From Rheinheimera nanhaiensis E407-8 (GTDB lineage Bacteria; Pseudomonadota; Gammaproteobacteria; Enterobacterales; Alteromonadaceae), in the NCBI RefSeq assembly GCF_000296695.1, contig NZ_BAFK01000003.1:1-64000 (forward strand): a stretch of 64,000 nucleotides of DNA, given 5' to 3'. Positions 45,604-54,500 of the stretch are shown piece after piece. Under the pieces are notes generated by a model, which made no database searches, was not told the DNA's origin, and saw nothing but the letters and a program-made list of their open reading frames with translations. Numbering within the stretch: position 1 is the first letter of the stretch; each line of letters starts with the position of its first letter. Position numbers and translations under genes: made by a program.

Positions 45604-45624
45604 CCGGCAGCGGCAAACTGCCGG
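45604..45624 (-). terminator. Hairpin after the CBS gene, probable terminator
   Basis: CCGGCAG / CTGCCGG stem (45604-45610 / 45618-45624) with loop CGGCAAA, lying downstream of the leftward CBS gene and followed on that strand by GTTTG. It has a short T content, so termination strength is uncertain. Confidence 0.4.
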
Positions 45625-45652
45625 ATTGGAGCGTTATACCACCGCAATGCGC

Positions 45653-46213
45653 TTAAGCGCTGATGCTGTCGAAGATATGTAAAAAGGTCGGAGCCTGGCT
45701 AATCTGCAGTGGCAGTTTTAACCGGCGGGCAATGTCCTGTGCGCTGATGACGCCGCGGATCTGGTGGTTATCGCGGTCGATAACCACACAATGTTGCTCA
45801 CCGCTGGATTGCAGGGTGTTAACCACGTCGGCAATGGTGCAGTGCTTAAGTTGCTGGTAAGCCAGGGCTTTAATGCGTTCGCGTGGCCGCATCACATCGG
45901 CAACTGTTATATCATTGCGCGGGCTGCCAAAGGCGACCTGGCGCATTAAGGCCTGCTCAGACAGTTGCTCTATCGCCAGCAGCCCCACCAGTTCACCTTG
46001 ATGGTCTACCACCAGTTTCAGCCGGCTGTGCTCTTGTTGCATCATCTGCAGTGCGGCACTGGCCTTGCTGCCGGCGCTGATGGTATTAGGTTCGGTGTGC
46101 TGAAAGTCGGTAACCACCTGCAGTGCCGGTGAGGTTAACCGGGTGCCGTCAAAGTCGGCTGGTTGAACTAAATGATCAATGGCTTCAACGGTATACAATG
46201 CTAATGTTTTCAT
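45653..46213 (-). CDS. CBS-domain protein
   Basis: 186 residues. Two tandem CBS motifs are visible at about residues 40-95 (TISAGSKASAALQMMQQEHS, KLVVDHQGELVGLLA) and 100-170 (HCTIADVVNTLQSSGEQHCVV, IRGVISAQDIARRL). CBS pairs bind adenine nucleotides and regulate enzymes or channels; no partner domain is fused here. The bd-oxidase operon lies upstream, which hints at a redox or energy sensing role, but this is only position. Confidence 0.8.
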   Translation of the reverse strand: MKTLALYTVEAIDHLVQPADFDGTRLTSPALQVVTDFQHTEPNTISAGSKASAALQMMQQEHSRLKLVVDHQGELVGLLAIEQLSEQALMRQVAFGSPRNDITVADVMRPRERIKALAYQQLKHCTIADVVNTLQSSGEQHCVVIDRDNHQIRGVISAQDIARRLKLPLQISQAPTFLHIFDSISA

Positions 46214-46300
46214 ATGCTAATCCTTAACCACCGGTACGCAGAGGCCATACCGGCTTAATATTAATAAACGAAACAGCGGTGCTGTAAGTAGATAAACAGG

Positions 46301-46612
46301 TTAAGCGATAGCAGGTGGTGCGCGTGGCTGAATGTGGCTATAGGGTGATGCCGCCGTGTTACGTGTTTCAGGAGCCACCACCATAGCAGCCAGGGCTGGC
46401 ACAAATGGCGTGGCGCTGCGTTTCAGGCTATCTTGCGGCTCGTCACTGTTCTCGGTTTCAATATTGAACTGATGACAGTAACTGACGGGGGTAACGGCAT
46501 AAAACTGGGTGTCGGCTAATGGCGATAGGCGGCTGTCGTGCACAGCAAAAGCCTGTGGCGTGCACCACAGATTTAAAAACAGCAGTAAGGCAAAACTACT
46601 TAGCCAGCGCAT
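46301..46612 (-). CDS. Small secreted protein of unknown function (103 aa)
   Basis: A signal peptide (MRWLSSFALLLFLNLWCTPQAFA) is followed by a short mature part with one Cys and His-rich features (SYCHQFNIETEN). The tail is Pro-rich (HIQPRAPP). It could be a metal-related periplasmic protein, but no family is recognised. It is a plausible gene, without further support. Confidence 0.45.
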   Translation of the reverse strand: MRWLSSFALLLFLNLWCTPQAFAVHDSRLSPLADTQFYAVTPVSYCHQFNIETENSDEPQDSLKRSATPFVPALAAMVVAPETRNTAASPYSHIQPRAPPAIA

Positions 46613-46750
46613 ACACCCTCGTTGCTACCTATGCAGTGGTAGCGACATCACACGCTGTAATACTGAGCCGGTTAAATGCATTTCGCAAGCTTTGGCAGAA
46701 AAAATAACCGGCCATTGCGACCAACCGCCGGTTTCTATCGCCCAGCCGGC

Positions 46751-46870
46751 TTATAAATACTGTAATAGCTGTTTTAGCAGCCAGGCCAGCAGGCTAAGCA
46801 GGCCAATGCCGGCCAGATAATACAGCGCAAACCAGGCCAGGCGCGGTAACCTGGTGGACGTGTCTGCCAT
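46751..46870 (-). CDS. DUF2474/CydX-like small subunit of the bd oxidase
   Basis: 39 residues from an ATG that overlaps the stop codon of cydB (TACTAATGG), with GAGG upstream. The sequence has one TM helix (LAWFALYYLAGIGLLSLLAWLLKQLL) preceded by a short basic N-terminus. Proteins of this size and position (DUF2474 or CydX/CydH) stabilise the heme groups of bd oxidases. The overlap means translation is coupled to the B subunit. Confidence 0.8.
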   Translation of the reverse strand: MADTSTRLPRLAWFALYYLAGIGLLSLLAWLLKQLLQYL

Positions 46871-47913
46871 TAGTAGCCCTCCTCAAAGTCTTCTACCTTA
46901 CCGCGAAAGATATGGTAGCCCCACAGCGTATAGGCCAGGATCAGCGGTAAAAAGATCACAATACCCGGCAACATAAACCGCAGGCTGCTGTCTGGTGCTG
47001 CAGCCTGGCCAAAACTGAGTTGGGGCGGCAGTAAATAAGGGAATAAGCCCACCACCAAACCGGCAAAGGCCAGTAAAAACAGCGCTGCGGCCAACCAGAA
47101 TGGCCGGCTTTCATGGCGCGGATTAATGTTGGCTGTCGCCGCAAACTGCCGCTGCACCCGGCCGAGGTCACGAAACAATAACCGTGCGGCCAGCACCGCC
47201 AATAAGGGGAGCAACATTAACAGCAGGCTATGCCAGCCACCAAACCAGCGGCCACGCACCGCCGGCTGAGTGAATAAGGTCCACAGGCTTACCAGCAGCA
47301 TCGCCAGCATGACAAACAGCAGCAAACGCTGGCCATAGCGCGCCGCCTTTTGCTGAATATCGCCCCGGCTTTTCATCGTCAGGTAAGTACAGCCCAGCAA
47401 GGCATAACCGGCCATCACCGCCAGGCCGGTAAACACACTAAAGGGGCTAAGCCAGGGCAGGCCGGCTAAACTCTGGCTGCTATATTCGATGCCTTGCACC
47501 ACGGCGCCCAGCATCAGGCCCTGACAAAATGCCGCAACGCTGGAGCCCATGGCAAAGGCGCGGTTCCACCAGATTTTTGAGCGCAGTGATTTAAAGCGGT
47601 ACTCAAAGGCAACGCCGCGGAAAATCAGCCCGATGAGCATCAGCATAATGGGCAGATACAGCAGCGACGCCAAACTGGCATAGGCCAGCGGGAAGGCGCC
47701 GAATAATATCACGCCGCCAAATACCAGCCAGGTTTCGTTACCATCCCACACATGCGAGATAGAGCGCATTAAGTGGTCGTGTTCGGCATCGCTGTTAAAC
47801 CAGGGGTACAAAATGCCAATCCCCAGGTCAAAGCCATCGAGCAATACATACATTAAGATGGCAAACCCCAGCAGCAGAAAATAAAACAGCGGTAGGCTCA
47901 ATTGCAGTTCCAT
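46870..47913 (-). CDS. cioB: Cytochrome bd / cyanide-insensitive quinol oxidase subunit II
   Basis: 347 residues with about nine TM helices. It starts with an N-terminal LPLFYFLLLGFAILMYVLLDGFDLGIGILYP and contains the conserved WDGNETWLVFGG, the signature of subunit II. The subunit scaffolds the oxygen-reducing subunit I. The ATG overlaps the subunit I stop (TGATG). It is followed by the 39-residue small subunit. The symbol cioB rather than cydB is given because of the partner's features. Confidence 0.93.
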   Translation of the reverse strand: MELQLSLPLFYFLLLGFAILMYVLLDGFDLGIGILYPWFNSDAEHDHLMRSISHVWDGNETWLVFGGVILFGAFPLAYASLASLLYLPIMLMLIGLIFRGVAFEYRFKSLRSKIWWNRAFAMGSSVAAFCQGLMLGAVVQGIEYSSQSLAGLPWLSPFSVFTGLAVMAGYALLGCTYLTMKSRGDIQQKAARYGQRLLLFVMLAMLLVSLWTLFTQPAVRGRWFGGWHSLLLMLLPLLAVLAARLLFRDLGRVQRQFAATANINPRHESRPFWLAAALFLLAFAGLVVGLFPYLLPPQLSFGQAAAPDSSLRFMLPGIVIFLPLILAYTLWGYHIFRGKVEDFEEGY

Positions 47914-49319
47914 CAGTGTTGCTCCTGTGTGGGTTTAAGCTGTTTGGCCAGTGCCACCGCATAACCGGACGCCTTAACGCCAATTAATTGTTGCTGCAGC
48001 TGGCCGATAGACGGTGGCCCTTTGCGGATAAGCTTGCGCATAAAGTACAGGTAAACGCCAAACAGCACGCTGTAAGCCAGCACAAACAGTGTCAGGGAGA
48101 ACAGCACCCGCTCGGCCGGCAGTGGCGAGACTACATCAATAGTGCGTACCAGCCCCTGTACCAGCCAGGGCTGGCGGCCTACTTCTACCACATACCAGCC
48201 GGCCAGTACCGCAATAATGCCGCTGGGTGCCAGATAACTGCAGGCTGTCAAAAACCCATTGCTTTGATACAGCCGGCCGCGCCAGCGCAAATACGTGCCC
48301 ACTACGGCAACCAGGATCATCATAAGGCCAATACCCACCATAATCCGAAACGAGTAGAACACCACTGCCACGTTAGGGCGATCTTCTGCGGGCACGGCTT
48401 TAAGGCCCATCAGCTCACCATTGGCGTCGTGGGTTAAGATCAGGCTGGCCAGCTTGGGAATGCCAATTTCAAACCGGTTTTGCTCGGCTTGCTGGTAAGG
48501 TATAGCAAACAGCAGCAGCGGCGCAGCGGCTTCGCGCTCTGGCCAAATACCCTCCATCGCGGCCAGTTTCACTGGCTGATGCTCTTTTACATTCAGCCCG
48601 TGCAAATCGCCAACAAAGGCTTGTAAGGGGGTCAGGATTAACGCCAGCCACAAGGTCATCGACAGCCCTTTGCGGGCCATGGCTTTATGTTCGCTGTGTT
48701 TAAGCTGCCAGGCGCTGGTTGCCAGTACGACAAAGGTGGCGGTAATAAAAGCCGCCAGCAACATATGGCTAAAACGATAGGGCATCGAAGGGTTAAAAAT
48801 TACCTGCCACCAGCTGTCTACCTGAAATACACCGTCGACAATGATGTGCCCGGCTGGGGTGTGCATCCAGGAGTTAGCCGCGATAATCCAGAAAGCGGAA
48901 ATCCAGGTGCCGATCGCGACGACCAGGGTAGCGAAGAAGTGCAGTTTTGGCCCAACCCGTTGCCAGCCAAACAGCATAATGCCTAAAAAGCCGGCTTCGA
49001 GAAAAAACGCCGTCAGCACTTCGTAGGCCATCAGCGGGCCCAGCACCGCCCCGGTAAGGCGGGAAAACTCCGAAAAATTAGTGCCAAATTCGTATGACAA
49101 CACTATGCCCGACACCACGCCCATACCAAAGGTAATGGCAAAGGGCTTAATCCAGAATTTTGCCAGCTGCAGGTACACCGGGTTAGCGGTTTTTAGCCAT
49201 AGCCCTTCCCAAATGGCAATCAGCGTGGCCAGGCCAATAGTGATCGACGGAAAGATAATGTGAAAACTGACCGTAAAGGCAAACTGTAAACGGGACAGTA
49301 GCGCGGTATCCAGTTCCAT
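47913..49319 (-). CDS. cioA: Cytochrome bd / cyanide-insensitive quinol oxidase subunit I
   Basis: 468 residues from ATG 49319 ([20 protein letters not shown]). The longer frame to 49376 overlaps the upstream micro-ORF and is rejected. It binds hemes b558, b595 and d and oxidises quinol while reducing O2. The heme ligands are in [13 protein letters not shown] (His), the MGVVSG region, and [16 protein letters not shown]. The Q-loop, between about residues 240 and 310, is short, as in Pseudomonas CioA rather than E. coli CydA. This suggests low cyanide sensitivity. It lies downstream of a sigma54 promoter and a 34-residue ORF. Confidence 0.93.
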   Translation of the reverse strand: MELDTALLSRLQFAFTVSFHIIFPSITIGLATLIAIWEGLWLKTANPVYLQLAKFWIKPFAITFGMGVVSGIVLSYEFGTNFSEFSRLTGAVLGPLMAYEVLTAFFLEAGFLGIMLFGWQRVGPKLHFFATLVVAIGTWISAFWIIAANSWMHTPAGHIIVDGVFQVDSWWQVIFNPSMPYRFSHMLLAAFITATFVVLATSAWQLKHSEHKAMARKGLSMTLWLALILTPLQAFVGDLHGLNVKEHQPVKLAAMEGIWPEREAAAPLLLFAIPYQQAEQNRFEIGIPKLASLILTHDANGELMGLKAVPAEDRPNVAVVFYSFRIMVGIGLMMILVAVVGTYLRWRGRLYQSNGFLTACSYLAPSGIIAVLAGWYVVEVGRQPWLVQGLVRTIDVVSPLPAERVLFSLTLFVLAYSVLFGVYLYFMRKLIRKGPPSIGQLQQQLIGVKASGYAVALAKQLKPTQEQH

Positions 49320-49320
49320 A

Positions 49321-49425
49321 TTACCCCCGGCGCTGTTGCAGGTAACGCCAGGCAGCAGGCGCCAGCGCGACGGCAACTAATAAGGTTAAACTCAATATAT
49401 CGCTGATTAAAATACTGCTGTTCAT
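49321..49425 (-). CDS. 34-residue single-TM protein at the head of the bd-oxidase operon
   Basis: ATG 49425 to TAA 49321-49323, one base before the cioA start. The sequence MNSSILISDILSLTLLVAVA then LAPAAWRYLQQRRG gives one TM helix and a positively charged C-terminus, so the N-terminus is probably outside. Nothing in the standard operon has this place. It may be a leader peptide whose translation opens the cioA start, or an additional small subunit. The GGGGG run before the cioA ATG lies within its last codons. Confidence 0.55.
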   Translation of the reverse strand: MNSSILISDILSLTLLVAVALAPAAWRYLQQRRG

Positions 49426-49466
49426 CTGATGACCCCGGTTGACAGGCGCTTCGCCTACTATAGCAA

Positions 49467-49482
49467 AGCAAAATACTTACCA
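49467..49482 (-). promoter_or_regulatory. Sigma54 (-24/-12) promoter of the bd-oxidase operon
   Basis: On the minus strand the sequence is TGGTAAGTATTTTGCT. It fits the consensus TGGYAYRN4TTGCW at all but one position, with correct GG-to-GC spacing. The predicted transcript start near 49457 is about 32 bases before the first ORF. The neighbouring response regulator is a sigma54 activator. Confidence 0.75.
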
Positions 49483-49544
49483 CTTTATAAGGTGAGTATT
49501 AACCTTTGATTTATATTGCTTTTTCTATTTAGCTTGCGTTGTGT

Positions 49545-49559
49545 GTAAACCGGGTTTAC
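49545..49559. promoter_or_regulatory. Palindromic activator site 1
   Basis: GTAAACCGGGTTTAC, arms GTAAAC/GTTTAC around CGG. It lies about 95 bp upstream of the predicted cio transcript start, normal distance for an enhancer of a sigma54 activator. It is likely bound by the adjacent response regulator. Confidence 0.65.
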
Positions 49560-49579
49560 GATCTGCAGCCGTTCATGTT

Positions 49580-49594
49580 GTAAACGAGGTTTAC
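49580..49594. promoter_or_regulatory. Palindromic activator site 2
   Basis: GTAAACGAGGTTTAC within TGTAAACGAGGTTTACA. Same arms as site 1, centres 35 bp apart. It ends one base before the GTG start of the kinase gene, so binding here could also repress the kinase-regulator operon. Confidence 0.65.
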
Positions 49595-49595
49595 A

Positions 49596-51446
49596 GTGTC
49601 GCTCAGTTTCGCCTTTGAGATCAGCATGTGGCTGACCAGTGCTTGCGCGGTATTGCTGGCCGGCTGGTTACTTTTGCAGGGCCAGCGCCAGGCGGCAATG
49701 CCAGCGTTGGCGGGCTTTGCCGCCATGATGGCGCTATGGTGTAGCGGCCACATTGCTATTTTGCACCAGCTGCCACAACTGGGCGTGGCACTGGTATTGG
49801 CCAACCCGTTAATGCCGATGTTTTTTCTGCATTTTGCGCTGCAATTTACCGCCCGGCACCAACCGCGCTGGCTGTTGCCGCTGTTATACAGCCTAACTTT
49901 GCTGGTGATGCTGGTCAGCTGGCTGGCCCCCGGCGGGGCCGTTAAGCAAACCGCTGGCTTTGACGGTTTCTTTGTCTTCACCGGCGTTGGCTGGTTTAAC
50001 CTGCTGTATACGGTGGTACTGGGCATCGCCGCGCATGCGGTGCTTTGGCAAGGCTGGCGTCAGCACAGCGGTAATAAGCGCCGCTCTATCGTGGCGATGT
50101 TTCTGGCCGGTGGCTGGGGCTTGTTACTGGCTACCAGCTTTGTGTTTCCGTCGCTTGGCCTTAGCTGGTACCCCTATCCGATGTTGCTGCTGCCCAGTTA
50201 CTTATTGCTGTTAGTCTACGGCGTGGTGCGCTATCAGGTGCTGGCGATTAATGCCTTTGCCAACAAGGCGCTGCTATGGCTGGCGATGTTGCTGTTAGTG
50301 CTGGCGCTGATGGCGCTGTTAAGTGCCTTGCTGGGGCAACTGGGGATGCAGGCTTTGGCGGCGGTGCCGGCCAGTCAGTTGTGGTTATATTCGGCGCTGG
50401 TATTGCTGTTGTCGGCGGCAGGCTACCGGCCGCTGGCTACCTTGGCGCGCCGGCTAATTTATCCGGGGCTGACACTGAGTGAAAGCTTGCTGGCGCAGTG
50501 GCGCTCACGCCTGCAGCAGTGTACTGACTGGCAGCAACTTAGCAGCCTGGCCAGCCAGCTGCTGTCCGAGCAGTTAAGGCAACAGGTGACAGTGACATTG
50601 CCGCTAGCAGGGCGCAGCAGCACTACGCTGAATATCTGTTGCCAGCGGGATAATAACGGCTGGCACTACGAGCTGCAGGGCTGGGATGACGTCACGCCCG
50701 GTTACCGGTTGCAGGGCGAAATTTTTGCCCAGTTGCTACTGGCCAGCTGTAACAGCTTAGAGCAGTCATTACAGCTGGCAACGGCTGAGCGCAAACGGCT
50801 GGATCAACAGCACCTGGTCGAGCTCGGGGCGTTATCGGCGGCTATGGCGCATGAGCTGCGTAACCCGCTGAATATTATTGCTATGGCATCTGCTTCAACG
50901 TCAGCTGAGGTGCGGGGCCATATTCAGCAGCAGCTAAAGCGCGCCGACCGGCTGATTGCCGATCTGTTAAGTTACTCCGGACAGTTACAGCTACATTGCA
51001 CTGACGTTGCGGTTAAAGCGCTGGTATACAGTGTGATAAGCCAGCAAGACTGGCATGGTGTGGCCTGCCGTGTTGAGCTGCCGGACGATCTCAGTGTCTA
51101 TGCCGACAGTTATCGCCTGCAGCAGGTGCTGATTAATTTGCTGGATAATGCCCTGGCGTTTTGCCGCAATCAGCCCGGTGCTGAAATTTGCCTGCAAAGC
51201 CGCCGCCAACAGCACAAAGTGTGGCTGTATGTGCACAACAATGGCCCGGCCATTGACGCTGCGCAGCAGGCCAGCCTGTTTCAGCCTTTTGTCAGTAAAC
51301 GTGCCGGTGGCAGCGGCCTGGGCCTGGCCATAGTGCGGCGCATTATGCAGGCGCATGGCGGCGAGGTAAAACACCGCACTGATCTGGGCTGGCCGGTCAG
51401 CTTTGAGCTGGAATTTAACTCACCACAGGAAGCCAAACATGACTAA
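49596..51446 (+). CDS. Membrane sensor histidine kinase
   Basis: 616 residues from GTG. Residues 1 to about 290 hold seven or eight TM helices, an intramembrane sensing module as in PrsK-like and other 7TM kinases. A linker follows, then HisKA with His419 in AAMAHELRNPLNII, and HATPase_c with INLLDNALAF and the G-box GSGLGLAIV. There is no PAS or periplasmic domain, so the signal is probably the membrane or quinone state. It overlaps the sigma54 regulator gene by 8 bases and is divergent from the cio operon. Confidence 0.88.
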   Translation: MSLSFAFEISMWLTSACAVLLAGWLLLQGQRQAAMPALAGFAAMMALWCSGHIAILHQLPQLGVALVLANPLMPMFFLHFALQFTARHQPRWLLPLLYSLTLLVMLVSWLAPGGAVKQTAGFDGFFVFTGVGWFNLLYTVVLGIAAHAVLWQGWRQHSGNKRRSIVAMFLAGGWGLLLATSFVFPSLGLSWYPYPMLLLPSYLLLLVYGVVRYQVLAINAFANKALLWLAMLLLVLALMALLSALLGQLGMQALAAVPASQLWLYSALVLLLSAAGYRPLATLARRLIYPGLTLSESLLAQWRSRLQQCTDWQQLSSLASQLLSEQLRQQVTVTLPLAGRSSTTLNICCQRDNNGWHYELQGWDDVTPGYRLQGEIFAQLLLASCNSLEQSLQLATAERKRLDQQHLVELGALSAAMAHELRNPLNIIAMASASTSAEVRGHIQQQLKRADRLIADLLSYSGQLQLHCTDVAVKALVYSVISQQDWHGVACRVELPDDLSVYADSYRLQQVLINLLDNALAFCRNQPGAEICLQSRRQQHKVWLYVHNNGPAIDAAQQASLFQPFVSKRAGGSGLGLAIVRRIMQAHGGEVKHRTDLGWPVSFELEFNSPQEAKHD

Positions 51447-52800
51447 TGGCCGTATTTTACTGGTCGATGATGAACCGGCCTTTCGCCAGTTGGCGCAAAG
51501 CTGGTTACAAAACAGTGGCTATCAGGTGCAGACTGCCGCCGATTTAGCGGCTGCCCGGGCACAGCTAACCGGCTTTGATGCTGATTTAATTTTGCTGGAT
51601 TTATCACTGCCACCACAATTTGACCCCCAGCATACGCTGGCCGCGCTGGCCGACTTTAGCAGCCGGCCGGTGATTATTTTAACCGGCCATGCCGAGCGAC
51701 AACTGGCGCTGGATGCCATCGCGCAGGGCGCCTGGGATTTTATTGCCAAACCGGTCGACCCGGACTTACTGGCGGTGGTGATCAAACGGGCGCTGAATAA
51801 GCATCAACTGGACACTGAGCTTAAACAGTTAAAAGCGTCCAGCCTCGATGGTTTAAACCGGTTGATTGGCGCTTCAGCGCCGATGGAAGCGATGCGTACG
51901 CTAATTCAGCGTATTGCACCGACCGATGTCCGGGTATTGGTCACGGGCCCGTCCGGTACCGGTAAAGAAGTGGTGTCCAAAGCACTGCATCAGCTTAGCC
52001 GCCGGGCAGACAAGCCGTTTATCTCAGTGCATTGTGGCGCCATCCCGGCCGATCTGCTGGAAAGCGAGTTGTTTGGTTATGTCAAAGGTGCTTTTACCGG
52101 TGCCGACAAAGACCGGCCGGGGCTGTTAAAGCTGGCCGATGGTGGCACCTTGTTTCTGGATGAAATAGGCGAAATGCCACTGCCGATGCAGGTAAAGCTG
52201 CTGCGGGTGTTACAGGAAGGCACTTTCTTTGCCGTTGGCGGGCGCGAGCAGCAAAGAATTGATGTGCGGCTGATTTCGGCTACCAATGCCAACTTGCCGC
52301 AGCTGGTAAAACAAGGCCAGTTCCGTGAAGATTTATACTACCGCATCAAAGGTATTACGCTGGAGACGGTGGCGCTCAGCGAGCGGCGCCAGGATATTCC
52401 GCTGTTGTTACAGCATTTTCTCGAGCTGCACAGCAAACAGCAGGGCCAGCGCTTGCAACTGGACAGCACAGCGCTGAGCTGGTTTTTGCAGCGTGACTGG
52501 CCGGGTAATATCCGCGAGCTGAAAAATACCCTGGAAAGCGTGGCTGCCGTAGCCCAGGATGGCGTGATCAGCATGGCTGATATCAGCCTGTTGCATCCAC
52601 AAGACAGTGAGCAGCCGGCGGCGGCTGCGCTGCCCGCTAATGGCTTATTACTGGATGACGCTGTACAACGGCTTGAAATACGCTTGATTAAACAGGCACT
52701 TGCACAAACTGAAGGCAATAAGAGCCAGGCAGCACGGCTGCTGGGGCTGTCGCGGCAGGGCTTACTGAAGAAAATTGACCGCTACCGGCTTAGCGTCTAA
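51439..52800 (+). CDS. Sigma54-dependent response regulator
   Basis: 453 residues from ATG 51439 (MTNGRILLVDDEPAF); an earlier ATG-free extension within the kinase gene is rejected. Receiver domain with phosphorylatable Asp54, AAA+ domain with Walker A GPSGTGKE (170-177), the sigma54-contacting GAFTGA (217-222), and Walker B LFLDEIGEMP. A Fis-type HTH follows at the C-terminus (GNKSQAARLLGLSRQGLLKK). NtrC family. It should be phosphorylated by the upstream kinase and activate the sigma54 promoter of the cio operon. Confidence 0.93.
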   Translation: MTNGRILLVDDEPAFRQLAQSWLQNSGYQVQTAADLAAARAQLTGFDADLILLDLSLPPQFDPQHTLAALADFSSRPVIILTGHAERQLALDAIAQGAWDFIAKPVDPDLLAVVIKRALNKHQLDTELKQLKASSLDGLNRLIGASAPMEAMRTLIQRIAPTDVRVLVTGPSGTGKEVVSKALHQLSRRADKPFISVHCGAIPADLLESELFGYVKGAFTGADKDRPGLLKLADGGTLFLDEIGEMPLPMQVKLLRVLQEGTFFAVGGREQQRIDVRLISATNANLPQLVKQGQFREDLYYRIKGITLETVALSERRQDIPLLLQHFLELHSKQQGQRLQLDSTALSWFLQRDWPGNIRELKNTLESVAAVAQDGVISMADISLLHPQDSEQPAAAALPANGLLLDDAVQRLEIRLIKQALAQTEGNKSQAARLLGLSRQGLLKKIDRYRLSV

Positions 52801-52828
52801 GGTAGTGGCAAATAAACGGAGAACACAG

Positions 52829-53848
52829 ATGAAAGCAGTAGGTTATCAGCAATCGTTACCGGCAACCGATGCAAACGCCTTAGTGGATATAGAGCTGCCA
52901 GAGCCGCAAGCAGCTGGTCACGATATTCTGGTAAAAGTAGCAGCCGTGTCGGTCAACCCGGTAGACACGAAAATACGTAAGCGGGTGAGCGCCGAGCCCG
53001 GCCAATACAAAGTACTGGGCTGGGATGCGGCCGGCGAAGTGGTGGCTGTGGGTGACGAAGTAAGCTTATTTAAACTGGGTGATAAGGTGTATTATGCCGG
53101 CTCGTTGACCCGCCCCGGCAGCAACAGCGAATCCCAGTTGGTTGACGAGCGTCTGGTCGCGCTGATGCCGGCAAACCTCAGTTTTGCCCAGGCAGCCGCT
53201 TTGCCATTAACGGCTATTACCGCCTGGGAGTTGCTGTTCGACCGGCTGGAAATACAGCAAGCCAGTTTAAAGCACCCGCACCCGGTACTGCTGATTACCG
53301 GCGCCGGCGGCGGGGTCGGTTCAATACTGGTGCAGCTGGCCCGGCAGTTAACCACTGCCACCATTATTGGCACGGCATCGCGGCCAGAAACCAAACAGTG
53401 GGTCAGTGAGCTGGGTGCTCACTATGTGCTGGATCACAGCCAGCCGTTGTTACCCCAGTTAAAGGCATTGGATCTCAGCTGTGTCAGCCATGTCGCCAGC
53501 TTAACCCACACCGAGCAGCATTATGCCGAATTAGTGCAGCTGTTAGCGCCACAGGGCAAACTGGCGCTGATTGACGATCCGGCCGGAGGCATCGACATTA
53601 TGCCGCTAAAACAAAAGAGTATTTCGTTGCATTGGGAATTTATGTTTACCCGCGCCATGTTTACCACGCCGGACATGATCGCGCAGCACCAGCTGTTAAC
53701 CGACTTAAGCCGGTTAATTCAGCAAGGCCAGGTAAAAACCACGCTAAAACAGACACCCGGTAAGATAAACGCGGCTAATTTACGTCAGGCGCATCAACTG
53801 CTGGAAAGCGGTAAAGCCATCGGTAAGCTGGTGCTGGAAGGCTGGTAA
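52829..53848 (+). CDS. Zinc-type alcohol dehydrogenase / quinone-reductase family protein
   Basis: 339 residues from ATG 52829 (MKAVGYQQSLP), with GGAG upstream. Medium-chain dehydrogenase fold with an NAD(P)H-binding GAGGGVGSILVQLA near residue 155. The zinc ligands of true alcohol dehydrogenases are not evident, and GWDAAGEV replaces the usual catalytic GHE motif. It therefore belongs with the zinc-less quinone oxidoreductases. The start follows the regulator gene by 28 bp and may share its transcript. Confidence 0.85.
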   Translation: MKAVGYQQSLPATDANALVDIELPEPQAAGHDILVKVAAVSVNPVDTKIRKRVSAEPGQYKVLGWDAAGEVVAVGDEVSLFKLGDKVYYAGSLTRPGSNSESQLVDERLVALMPANLSFAQAAALPLTAITAWELLFDRLEIQQASLKHPHPVLLITGAGGGVGSILVQLARQLTTATIIGTASRPETKQWVSELGAHYVLDHSQPLLPQLKALDLSCVSHVASLTHTEQHYAELVQLLAPQGKLALIDDPAGGIDIMPLKQKSISLHWEFMFTRAMFTTPDMIAQHQLLTDLSRLIQQGQVKTTLKQTPGKINAANLRQAHQLLESGKAIGKLVLEGW

Positions 53849-53862
53849 GCCTGGGGCTCAAA

Positions 53863-53888
53863 ACGCCGGCGCGTTGCCACGCCGGCGT
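53863..53888. terminator. Hairpin between convergent genes
   Basis: ACGCCGGCG / CGCCGGCGT (53863-53871 / 53880-53888), 9-bp perfect stem with an 8-base loop. AAA on the left and GTTT on the right. It lies between the quinone-reductase-like gene and the YkgJ gene and probably ends both transcripts. Confidence 0.6.
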
Positions 53889-53894
53889 GTTTCA

Positions 53895-54500
53895 TCAGGC
53901 AATTTGCTGATCGTCATTCATACCGCTGTACCAGGCTTTAAACAGCACTTTTTCCAGCGCCTGGCGCAAGGCTTCGTTAATGGGTAAATGCTGTTTACCC
54001 AGTTCATAATCCAGCTCGTTCACCAGCTCTTTGGCTTTAAGCATCATCGGCGGCGGATCGGATTCCAGCGCAATCAGGCTGTCCTGATAAGCGGCCGGTT
54101 TGTCGGCTTTAATCACCTTGCACAACGATAAAGCGGTTTTACCCTGTTTGTCGCGATAGCCTGCCGCGCCAAATAAACGGCAAATGCTTGGCCGCTGCTG
54201 ATACACACTGCACTGGCCCTGTTTGCCGTCAAACGACAGCTTCTGGTAAAAAAAACAGCCCGCAGGCTCTGTTAACTCTTCGAGTTGTGTCAGTGTTTGT
54301 TCTGCTTTACCTTGATCGAACAAGTGTAATGCCAGCGGTAACATCTCCAGCACCGTCGCTTCTATCGTCGGTTGCAAACAGCATTCACCACAACCAGAGC
54401 GGCAGCCAAGGCCACGCTGTTGCTGATACGCCGAGAATGTTTCCGCTATTTCGCCATACACAGCCTCAACACGACGCGATAATTCACGCAGCCGTTGCAT
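53895..54500 (-). CDS. YkgJ-family cysteine-cluster protein
   Basis: 201 residues. The N-terminal cysteine motif CRSGCGECCLQP (about residues 32-43) and later cysteines (PAGCFFYQ, GQCSVYQQRPSICRLFG) match the zinc- or iron-binding CxxxCxxCC...C pattern of the YkgJ (UPF0153) family. The function is unknown, and the protein is soluble. Confidence 0.85.
   Translation of the reverse strand: MQRLRELSRRVEAVYGEIAETFSAYQQQRGLGCRSGCGECCLQPTIEATVLEMLPLALHLFDQGKAEQTLTQLEELTEPAGCFFYQKLSFDGKQGQCSVYQQRPSICRLFGAAGYRDKQGKTALSLCKVIKADKPAAYQDSLIALESDPPPMMLKAKELVNELDYELGKQHLPINEALRQALEKVLFKAWYSGMNDDQQIA

Noticed and set aside
47988-48986. Plus-strand ORFs of 99-149 residues inside cioA
   Set aside because: They are antisense to a conserved membrane-protein gene; basic, low-complexity products typical of shadow frames.
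49472-49500. Inverted repeat AATACTTACC / GGTGAGTATT upstream of the cio operon
   Set aside because: Kept out of the features because its left arm is explained by the sigma54 -24/-12 element; the symmetry has one mismatch and may be chance.
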